Source: CAVVKW01 sp963749035
GTDB taxonomy: Bacteria; Verrucomicrobiota; Verrucomicrobiia; Chthoniobacterales; JAATET01
Length of the DNA: 64,000 bases
NCBI GenBank assembly: GCA_963749035.1
Contig: CAVVKW010000002.1
Location: 124,001-188,000, forward strand
Direction: 5' to 3'
Of this stretch, positions 49,743 to 56,617 are shown one piece after another; the stretch's first letter is position 1; each line of letters opens with the position of its first letter. The translations under genes were made by a program, and so were the position numbers. The notes beneath the pieces were generated by a model, which was given only the letters and a program-made list of their open reading frames with translations, was not told where the DNA came from and did not search any database.

Positions 49743-50804
49743 TCACTTCTCTTCGAAGAGATCCAACTGCCCGCCATCCTGCGCCCCATCGGCCAGACCA
49801 TCAGTCACGAATCTCACCCCCGCCCCCAAAAGCCGCACCGGCAGAGGCTTCCGGTCCCACGCCTCAGCCAGGAGTCCCATGAAAACCTCCCGCCCCGGCT
49901 CCGCGCACCCGCACTCGCGCGTCGTCCGCGAGAAATCAGCGAATTTCACCGTCACCTTCGCGCTCCGCACCTCCCGGTCTTCCGCCTTCGCCTTCAAGTC
50001 GTCGAGCAGTTCATCGATCAGCGGATCCAACGCCTCCTCGCACTCGCGAAGCGAACCCAGGTTCTGGCCAAACGTCCGCTCGTTGCTCATCGACTTGCGG
50101 ATCCGGTTCGGTCGGACCTCCCGGTCATCCTGCCCTCGACAAAGCTCGAACAACTCCTCACCCCACCGCCCGAACTGACTCGAAAGCTCCGCCTTCGAAA
50201 ACCGCTGAAGGTCCCCGCAGACCTCGATTCCTTGCTCCTTCAGACGCACGACTGACTTCGGCCCCACCCCCCAGATCTTTCCGACCGGCAGTGTCCGCAT
50301 AAATTCTTCCACCCGGTCCGGAGTGATTGCGAATTGCCCGTTCGGCTTCCGCCAGTCGCTCGCGATCTTCGCCAGCATCTTGTTTGCCGCCACCCCAGCC
50401 GAACCCGTCAGTCCCGTCTCGTCGAAAATCGCACTCCGGATCTCGCGCGCGACGTCCCACGCGTAGCGATCCAGACTCGTGACGTCGAGGTAGGCTTCGT
50501 CCAGCGACAGCGGCTCGACCAACGGCGTGTAGCGGTGCAAAATCTCCCGCACGCGCGCCGAAGCTTCGCGATAGAGATCGAACCTCACCGGTAAGAACAC
50601 CAGCTCCGGACAAAGTTGCCGCGCTTGGAACCCCGGCATCGCCGATTTCACGCCAAACTCCCGCGCGACGTAATTGCACGTCGTGACCACCCCCCGCGCC
50701 GACCCACCCCCGACCGCGATTGGGCGCTCCCGAAGCTCCGGCCGCTCCCGCATCTCGACCGACGCGTAAAAGCAGTCCATGTCGAGGTGGATGATCTTTC
50801 TCAT
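49743..50804 (-). CDS. dinB: DNA polymerase IV (Y-family translesion polymerase)
   Basis: Error-prone polymerase of 353 residues for lesion bypass. Palm motifs IIHLDMDCFYASVEMRERPEL (first Asp pair region: LDMDCF), SLDEAYLD near residue 103 and the helix-hairpin-helix KIWGVGPKSVVRLKE near 174 are present. The C-terminus ends GQLDLFEEK, a QLxLF-type sliding-clamp binding motif. No LexA-like operator is evident in the neighbouring gaps. Monocistronic, divergent from the ExbB operon. Confidence 0.95.
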   Translation of the reverse strand: MRKIIHLDMDCFYASVEMRERPELRERPIAVGGGSARGVVTTCNYVAREFGVKSAMPGFQARQLCPELVFLPVRFDLYREASARVREILHRYTPLVEPLSLDEAYLDVTSLDRYAWDVAREIRSAIFDETGLTGSAGVAANKMLAKIASDWRKPNGQFAITPDRVEEFMRTLPVGKIWGVGPKSVVRLKEQGIEVCGDLQRFSKAELSSQFGRWGEELFELCRGQDDREVRPNRIRKSMSNERTFGQNLGSLRECEEALDPLIDELLDDLKAKAEDREVRSAKVTVKFADFSRTTRECGCAEPGREVFMGLLAEAWDRKPLPVRLLGAGVRFVTDGLADGAQDGGQLDLFEEK

Positions 50805-50889
50805 GTCTAAAACTACGAACGCCGCCCGGCTCCACCGTCACCATTCGGCTACCCGACCCGACATGCAAGCGAGACCACCCTTCCCACCA

Positions 50890-50930
50890 GTAGCCGGCAA
50901 CCAATCACCGGCAACCGATCACCAACAACC
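50890..50930. repeat. GGCAACCRATCACC tandem-like repeat in intergenic gap
   Basis: Units of GCCGGCAACCAATCACC, GGCAACCGATCACC and CAACAACC follow each other upstream of the ExbB gene. This is the same general kind of short degenerate repeat as at 24121, 25011 and 56553, but with a different core. It lies in the 183-base gap between dinB and exbB. Confidence 0.6.
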
Positions 50931-50987
50931 CCTCCCCCAGCGAAGCATTGCGAATCCGCACGCCCTCGCGTTAGAACAGCCTTCTCC

Positions 50988-51614
50988 ATGCCAGAATTTC
51001 TGCAGAAAGGCGGCCCGCTCCTCTGGATCCTCGTCATCGCCAGCATCATCGCGGTTGCCGTTTTCCTCGAACGCGCATTCTACCTCCATCGCATCAGCGT
51101 GCGCGTCGGCGAGATCCTCCGCGGCCTCGCTAATCTCGTCCGCATCGGAAACTACTCCGAAGCCGTCACCGAGTGTGCCTCCACCGCGGGCCCCGTCGGC
51201 CGGGTCATGCACGCCGTCATGATCAAGCACACCCTCGACCGAACCGAACTCAAGGACATCGCCCAAGACGCCGGCCAACTCGAGATCCCGCGCCTCGAGC
51301 GCAACCTCGGCCTCCTCGTCACCATCGTTTATCTCGCGCCGCTCATCGGCCTGCTTGGCACCGTCGTCGGGCTCATCCAGGCCTTCACCGCCATCTCCGC
51401 GCAGGGTGGTTACGCCACCGCCGCCGAGATTGCCGGCGGCGTCTATCAGAGCCTATTGACCACCGCCGCCGGCCTCGCCCTGGCAGTCCCCTGCCTTCTC
51501 GCCTACCAGTATCTCTCGCACCGGGTGAACGAGATCGTCCACGACATGGAGCGCGCCGGAATCGAAGTCGTCGCCATGATCATGGATCAGCGCCGCGCTT
51601 CGCCGCCCCAATAG
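50988..51614 (+). CDS. exbB: MotA/TolQ/ExbB proton channel protein
   Basis: Inner-membrane subunit of 208 residues that converts proton flow into force for TonB-dependent transport or a Tol-like system. Three helices: LLWILVIASIIAVAVFLERAF at the N-terminus (only part: ASIIAVAVFLERAFYL) and two in the family block APLIGLLGTVVGLIQAFTAI and GVYQSLLTTAAGLALAVPCLL with the conserved Thr/Ala pattern. It is the first of a five-gene row with ExbD, a TonB-like protein, a zinc-ribbon protein and a large membrane protein. The start is ATG 50988. Confidence 0.92.
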   Translation: MPEFLQKGGPLLWILVIASIIAVAVFLERAFYLHRISVRVGEILRGLANLVRIGNYSEAVTECASTAGPVGRVMHAVMIKHTLDRTELKDIAQDAGQLEIPRLERNLGLLVTIVYLAPLIGLLGTVVGLIQAFTAISAQGGYATAAEIAGGVYQSLLTTAAGLALAVPCLLAYQYLSHRVNEIVHDMERAGIEVVAMIMDQRRASPPQ

Positions 51615-51631
51615 GCGCGCCCCCTTTTCAC

Positions 51632-52036
51632 GTGAAACTGCAAAGAAACCTTCGCCCGCGCTTCACGACATTGCTCTTCGTTCCCATCGCGGACGTTTCC
51701 GCCGCACTCCTCTTCTTTTTCCTGCTCAGCGGCACTTTCCTGCTTCAGCCCGGGATCGCCATCGACGTCCCGCGTTCGCCGTTCATCCTCGAACCCCAGC
51801 GAAACCCGCTCGTCGTCAGCATCACTTCCGCCCCCGCACCAGCCATCTACTTCGAAAACCGGCGCGTTTCCCCCGACGAATTCCGCGCCCGCCTCACCTC
51901 CCAACCGACCGACGCCACGATCATCGTCAAAGCCGACAAAGCCGCCCCGGTCGATCTCCTGGTCGCCGTCTCCAACGTCGCCATGTCCGCCGGGTGCACC
52001 GTTGTCCTCGCGACCTCCGACGAACCCGCGCCGTAG
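51632..52036 (+). CDS. exbD: ExbD/TolR-type biopolymer transport protein
   Basis: Periplasmic-facing partner of ExbB, 134 residues, one N-terminal helix (TTLLFVPIADVSAALLFFFL). The membrane Asp (VPIADVS, Asp20) is the proton-carrying residue of the family. The C-terminal domain (about 45-134) has the ExbD pattern TIIVKADKAAPVDLLVAVSN. I start at a GTG (51632) just after ccccttttca since no ATG precedes the helix in frame; the frame opens further upstream but reads into ExbB. The gap to ExbB is 17 bases. Confidence 0.85.
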   Translation: MKLQRNLRPRFTTLLFVPIADVSAALLFFFLLSGTFLLQPGIAIDVPRSPFILEPQRNPLVVSITSAPAPAIYFENRRVSPDEFRARLTSQPTDATIIVKADKAAPVDLLVAVSNVAMSAGCTVVLATSDEPAP

Positions 52037-52075
52037 CTCGACTCATTCGCCAGCCCGCGAAACGCGATCATCCCG

Positions 52076-52843
52076 ATGCCTCACTCCGCCGCCCCGGACA
52101 TCCGACTCCTCTACGATTGGACCAGTCAGCAGGACCACCGCCGCCGACTCACCGTCTGGATCATCCTCGCGCTCACACTCCACGTCGCCGCCTACTTTCT
52201 CTTCACCGCCGCCTACCCGGAGCCGGCTGCGATCGAAACCTCCGACGCGCGTCTCTACATTCTCGAACCCAGCAGCGAAGCGGCGCGCCGCCTCGCACCT
52301 CTGATTGCCGCCGCCGATCCCTCCCTCTTCGCGACCGACCGCACCGCCCGCCGTCGTCAGCTCCAGCCTGCCATCCCACCCTACCACCCCAGCTTCGAGA
52401 ACGCTGCACCGCCCCTCCGCGCCCTCCCCGAATCGAACTCTCGCCTCCTCCCACCCCTCCCCCGCGACAACGGTCCGGTGGTCGTGCAGGAAGTTGCCCC
52501 TCCCACCGTTGCCCTCCCTCCTCCCGCCCGCGAGACCACGGTCGCTCTATCCGGTGGATTGGCTGACCGCGAGGTGACCGAACGCCCGACCCCCGCCTTC
52601 ACTGCGCGCCCCGACGACGAACTCGCCCCCGCCCGCTACCTTCTAGCCGTCGGACCGGACGGCAGCGTCCGTCACGTCTTCGAAATCGAGGAAACCACCA
52701 GTCCGGAAATCAACGCCGTCGCGGTCCCGTTCCTCTACGACCACCAGTTCCTCCCCGCCGCAACCGACGCGTCCCCGACCCTCACCTGGGGCACCGCCAC
52801 GATCCACTGGGGGCTCGATATTCACCGCCAGCGACTCGAATAA
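52076..52843 (+). CDS. TonB-like periplasm-spanning protein
   Basis: Protein of 255 residues with one membrane helix (LTVWIILALTLHVAAYFLFT, residues 25-44), a long Pro/Ala/Arg-rich periplasmic stretch (about 100-175) and a small C-terminal domain (AVGPDGSVRHVFEIEETTSP and TATIHWGLDIHRQRLE). The layout is that of TonB-type energy transducers, but no canonical TonB C-terminal YP/YPxxA motif is visible, so I call it TonB-like. It follows exbD by 39 bases and would be driven by ExbBD. Confidence 0.7.
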   Translation: MPHSAAPDIRLLYDWTSQQDHRRRLTVWIILALTLHVAAYFLFTAAYPEPAAIETSDARLYILEPSSEAARRLAPLIAAADPSLFATDRTARRRQLQPAIPPYHPSFENAAPPLRALPESNSRLLPPLPRDNGPVVVQEVAPPTVALPPPARETTVALSGGLADREVTERPTPAFTARPDDELAPARYLLAVGPDGSVRHVFEIEETTSPEINAVAVPFLYDHQFLPAATDASPTLTWGTATIHWGLDIHRQRLE

Positions 52844-52852
52844 TCCACTCCC

Positions 52853-53098
52853 GTGTTCGAAATTCCGCTCGCGACCCTGGCTGTTCTCTACGTTCTCGCT
52901 TTCGCGGGTTGCGTGATCCTCACCGCTCTCGCAATCTCGATGACCCAGCGCCGAAAATCCCGCTCCGCGCCGCCGAGAATCCACTGCTCGCTCTGCGCAA
53001 TGGAGTTCGCCCCTCGCTCCGAAATCACCCCGTGCCCCCGCTGCGGCGCACTCAACGAGCATCCGGAGCCAACGAGCATCCGAAGCCCCAGCGCGTGA
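52853..53098 (+). CDS. small membrane protein with C-terminal zinc-ribbon
   Basis: Protein of 81 residues starting with GTG. One helix (LATLAVLYVLAFAGCVILTA) is followed by a four-cysteine zinc-binding domain, CSLC (residues 45-48) and CPRC (60-63), the rubredoxin-like knuckle pair. The next gene overlaps it by GTGA (53095-53098), so it is translated together with the GT-C-like protein. The Zn-ribbon would face the cytoplasm. I recognise no named family. Confidence 0.7.
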   Translation: MFEIPLATLAVLYVLAFAGCVILTALAISMTQRRKSRSAPPRIHCSLCAMEFAPRSEITPCPRCGALNEHPEPTSIRSPSA

Positions 53099-54714
53099 GG
53101 ATCGTCACCTCCGTCCTTTCGCTTCTCGTTCTGATCGCGGCCCTCCTCGGTAGCCTGACCGCCAACCGCTCCCAGGTCTTCGTCGGCGGCGACATCTACT
53201 TCGTCGACGCCGACTGCTACTCGCGAATGACCCGCGTCCAGCAGGTCATCAGCCAACCGTTCCGACGCATCGCCCAGCACAATTTCGAAAATTTCCCCAC
53301 CGGCACCAGCCCGCACACCACCGCTCCGTTCGATCTCGTTATTGCCGGGTTGGCCGCCTCAATCACCCCGTTCGCCACCAATGCGATCGACCTCGCCGGC
53401 GCGTGGGTCTCGCCAGTCATCGCCCTCACCCTGCTCACCTTCCTTTGGTGCTGGATGGGCCGCGAACGCATTCCCTTTCGCTTCGCCACGCTCTTCCTCA
53501 TCGCCATCTCCCCCCCCGTCGTCCAAGCCTTCAAATTGGGTCGACCGGATCACCAATCCCTCACTCTCGCTCTCGTCACCGCAGGATTCGTTGCCGAGAT
53601 CATGCTCCGACAACGACCATCGCGCCCCTGGATCATCGCGTGGGGCCTTCTCTGGGGCTGCGCTCTCTGGGTCACCCTGTATGAGCCATTGATCCTGCTC
53701 GGCATCGTTCTCGTCAGCCGCTTCCTGTCTCCGCAGACAACGTCCTCGTCACGCCGCGGCATGACCGTTGCTGCCCTGATCGCAGCCGCAGCGTTCCTCG
53801 CCGGAGTTCTTTTCGACGGATGGCGCATCGGCCCGCCCCCTCCAGAGGTCGGCGAATATTTTCCGAGGTGGTCAACCTTGCTCGGCGAGCTGAACTCCGT
53901 CCCGCCATTCTCCGGCGCGTGGCTCACGTGGTTCGGCTACCTTCTTCCCGCGATAATCCCGCTCGCAATCTGGACCTCTCTACAAAGTCACGAGTCGAAA
54001 TCCGCTCTCATCGAGCAATCCATCCTTCTCATCAGTCTGACCGTTGCGACCTACGGGCTGACGATCTGGCAGGTTCGCTGGTCGCCGTTTTTTATCATTC
54101 CCGCCGCACTCCTACTCCCCGCCGCACTGTCGGCGATTCCCTCGCGCGTAGCGGCGTCGGTCATCTACGCTCTCAGTCTCTGGCCCCTCGCGTCCGACTG
54201 GGATGCCCGCCTCTTTCCGGATCAAACCCAACGGTCCGCCCTCGCCGAACAACGCACCGAAAACGTCCTCCTCCGCCAGACCTCCAGCGCCCTTCGCAGC
54301 GACACCATCACACCCGTTCTTGCCCCCTGGTGGCTCTGCCCCGCCATCGCGTATTGGTCCGGCCAACCCTGCGTGGGAGGGAGCTCGCACCAAAGCCTGC
54401 CCGGCATCGTCGACACCTCCCGCTTCTACTTGGCCCGGACCCTCGTCGAAGCCGACGAGATCATTACGAAGCGCGAGGTGAAAGCTGTCGTCGCCTACGA
54501 ACCAGATCGCCTGATTAGCACCTCCGCGACGCTCCTCGACCGACCGCCCTCCTCCAACGTGCTGGCCACCTCGATCTACCGCAACCCCCGCGCCCTTCCG
54601 GGATTCACCCAAACCTACGCCAATCCCTACTTTCGCCTTTTCTCGAAAACCTCGCCACCGATGGAACCTTCGAAAGAAGATGGCGCGACGGCACCCGCAA
54701 CTCACCATCACTAA
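53095..54714 (+). CDS. GT-C-like polytopic membrane protein (STT3/PglB-like features)
   Basis: Protein of 539 residues with about 11-12 helices and a soluble C-terminal part. The first periplasmic loop has FVGGDIYFVDADCYSRMTRV, an acidic Asp-x-Asp pattern at the place where oligosaccharyltransferases bind metal, and the next loop has GRPDHQSLTLALV, matching the DHH-type element of STT3/PglB. The ending (about 360-539) holds TPVLAPWWLCPAIAYWSGQP, comparable to the WWDYG region though the exact WWDYG is not present. Function is likely glycan or lipid-linked sugar transfer, not proven. It overlaps the zinc-ribbon gene by four bases. Confidence 0.7.
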   Translation: MRIVTSVLSLLVLIAALLGSLTANRSQVFVGGDIYFVDADCYSRMTRVQQVISQPFRRIAQHNFENFPTGTSPHTTAPFDLVIAGLAASITPFATNAIDLAGAWVSPVIALTLLTFLWCWMGRERIPFRFATLFLIAISPPVVQAFKLGRPDHQSLTLALVTAGFVAEIMLRQRPSRPWIIAWGLLWGCALWVTLYEPLILLGIVLVSRFLSPQTTSSSRRGMTVAALIAAAAFLAGVLFDGWRIGPPPPEVGEYFPRWSTLLGELNSVPPFSGAWLTWFGYLLPAIIPLAIWTSLQSHESKSALIEQSILLISLTVATYGLTIWQVRWSPFFIIPAALLLPAALSAIPSRVAASVIYALSLWPLASDWDARLFPDQTQRSALAEQRTENVLLRQTSSALRSDTITPVLAPWWLCPAIAYWSGQPCVGGSSHQSLPGIVDTSRFYLARTLVEADEIITKREVKAVVAYEPDRLISTSATLLDRPPSSNVLATSIYRNPRALPGFTQTYANPYFRLFSKTSPPMEPSKEDGATAPATHHH

Positions 54715-54755
54715 ACAGCCTCCCCCCTCCAGACTTTCACCAAACTCAACGAATC

Positions 54756-56174
54756 ATGGACTACGACTTTGCAATCATCGGCGGCGGCAGCGCCGGATAC
54801 GCCGCCGCCCGCACCGCCACTTCCGAAGGACTCCGAACCGTCGTCATCGAGGGAGGTGAGGAGGTCGCCGGTCTCTGCATCCTCCGTGGCTGCATGCCCA
54901 GCAAGACTCTGCTCGAGTCCGCCAACCGCGCCACCGCCGCCCGCGAATCCGACGAATTTGGAATCGAGATCAGCTCGGTCCGCGTCGACACCCCCAAAAT
55001 CATCGAACGCAAACGTCGCATCATCGCCGACTTCGCATCCTACCGCCGCGAGCAACTCGAGAACGGCGAATTCGAACTCGTCCGCGGTCACGCCGCCTTC
55101 GTCGACGCCCACACCGTCACAGTCAAAAAGTTGGACGGCTCAACCGCCACCCTCACCGCCCGCTCGTTTCTCATTTCCACGGGATCTCAGATCAACGTGC
55201 CGCCCATCCCCGGCCTCGCCGACTGTGGAGCCCTCACCAGCGACGACATTCTCGACCTGACGGACCTCCCGAAATCCGTGATCGTCCTCGGTGGCGGACC
55301 CGTCGCTCTCGAACTCGCCCACTATCTCAACGCCAGCGGCGTCGAAACCACCGTCCTCCAACGCAGTGACCATCTCCTGAGCTGGTTCGACCCCGAGCTC
55401 GCCGACGTTGTGGCCGACCAGTATCGCGACCAGAACATGACCGTGCACACGGGCACCAACGTAACCGGAATCGAATGCGACGGGGCTCGCAAGCGAGTCA
55501 TCTACAATCACGGCGACCAGGAATGCAGCGTCGAAGCCGATGCCATCTTCAACGGCCTCGGTCGCCGACCGAACACCGGGTCGCTCGAGCTCATCTCCGC
55601 CAAAGTCGCAACTTCCGACGACGGCAAACTCGACGTTCGCAAAACGATGCAAACCTCCGCCGACCACATCTTTGCCGCCGGCGACGTCTGCGGACCCTTC
55701 GAGATCGTTCACCTCGCCATCACCCAAGGGGAAGTCGCCGCGCGGAACGCCGCACGCCTACTCGGAGAAACTTCCACCGGTGACCTCGAGAAAGTCGACT
55801 ACCGCCTCGCGCTCTTCGGCGTCTTCACCGACCCGGAGGTCGCCGCCGTCGGACTCTCCGAATCGACCGCAGCGGAAAAGGGCGTTGCGGTCATCGCCGC
55901 CAGCTACCCCTTCGACGACCACGGGAAGTCCATCGTCATGGGCGCAATGCGAGGCAGCGTGAAGCTCATCGCCGATCCCGCCACCGGCGAAATCCTCGGC
56001 GGCGCCTGCGTCGGTCCGCACGCCACCGACCTCATCCACGAGATCGTCGTCGCGATGGCCTTCCACTCGACCGCCGCCCAGCTCGCCGCCATCCCGCACT
56101 ACCACCCCACGCTCAGCGAGATCTGGACCTACCCCGCCGAGGAACTCGCCGACAAAGTCTCGGCCTCGAAATGA
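54756..56174 (+). CDS. FAD-dependent pyridine nucleotide-disulfide oxidoreductase (dihydrolipoyl dehydrogenase-like)
   Basis: Flavoenzyme of 472 residues. FAD loop IIGGGSAGYAAARTATSEG; redox pair CILRGCMPSKTLLES (Cys47 and Cys52); NAD loop IVLGGGPVALELAHYLNASG near residue 179; FAD-binding VFAAGDV-like segment (HIFAAGDVCGPFEIV) near 305; and the C-terminal catalytic HYHPTLSEIWTYPAEELAD (His-Glu pair). It resembles the Lpd/mercuric-reductase-like branch with an ILRGC active site and lacks the extra Cys tail of MerA. Lies after the GT-C-like gene by 41 bases; probably independent. Confidence 0.88.
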   Translation: MDYDFAIIGGGSAGYAAARTATSEGLRTVVIEGGEEVAGLCILRGCMPSKTLLESANRATAARESDEFGIEISSVRVDTPKIIERKRRIIADFASYRREQLENGEFELVRGHAAFVDAHTVTVKKLDGSTATLTARSFLISTGSQINVPPIPGLADCGALTSDDILDLTDLPKSVIVLGGGPVALELAHYLNASGVETTVLQRSDHLLSWFDPELADVVADQYRDQNMTVHTGTNVTGIECDGARKRVIYNHGDQECSVEADAIFNGLGRRPNTGSLELISAKVATSDDGKLDVRKTMQTSADHIFAAGDVCGPFEIVHLAITQGEVAARNAARLLGETSTGDLEKVDYRLALFGVFTDPEVAAVGLSESTAAEKGVAVIAASYPFDDHGKSIVMGAMRGSVKLIADPATGEILGGACVGPHATDLIHEIVVAMAFHSTAAQLAAIPHYHPTLSEIWTYPAEELADKVSASK

Positions 56175-56183
56175 TCCCCGCCT

Positions 56184-56498
56184 CTATTCCAGATGGAACA
56201 CCCGACGCAACTCCGTCGCCCGAGGTGTCCCGTCGGCATGGGATTCCATCACGTCTTCCATAAAGCGCCACCACCGCTGGCAGACCTCCGTCTCCGGCAC
56301 CTTCGCGAAGAGCGTCTCGTCCTCGATCAAAAGCGTTCCAAAAAGCTGTAGCGTTTCGGCGTGCAAAAAGATCGAGTAATCGCTCACCCCGTGCTCCCGT
56401 AGCATCGCGCCCATCTCCGGCCACAGCTCGTCGTGCCGCCGCTCGTATTCCGCCTCGAATCCCGGCAACAACTGCATCACGAACGCTTTCCGAATCAT
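56184..56498 (-). CDS. rhaM: L-rhamnose mutarotase
   Basis: Enzyme of 104 residues that interconverts alpha- and beta-L-rhamnose. It has MIRKAFVMQLLPGFEAEYERRHDELWPEM with Tyr18 and His22 at the catalytic places known in E. coli RhaM (only the residues are compared), then YSIFLHAETLQLFGTLLIED, RWWRFMEDVME and a short end. No rhamnose isomerase or kinase gene is adjacent, so this copy stands alone; some homologues act on other 6-deoxyhexoses such as fucose. Convergent with the flavoenzyme gene, nine bases between stops. Confidence 0.92.
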   Translation of the reverse strand: MIRKAFVMQLLPGFEAEYERRHDELWPEMGAMLREHGVSDYSIFLHAETLQLFGTLLIEDETLFAKVPETEVCQRWWRFMEDVMESHADGTPRATELRRVFHLE

Positions 56499-56552
56499 CC
56501 CGCTATCCTCGCGTTTCGCTGCCGCAAATCAACGCCCATCCCCACAGCTGAC

Positions 56553-56600
56553 TCCCAATCCCACATTCCGCATTTCGCGTTTCACATTTCGGATTTCCTC
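56553..56600. repeat. TTTCGCATTTC-type repeat between rhaM and ppc
   Basis: Units of the ATTCCGCATTTCGCG/TTTCACATTTCGGATTTC kind run head to tail in the 119-base divergent gap. The reverse complement is of the AATCCGAAATG class, like the copy inside the ABC gene (24121-24160). It occupies the promoter side of both genes. Confidence 0.65.
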
Positions 56601-56617
56601 ACCGAACATCCCGCGCC

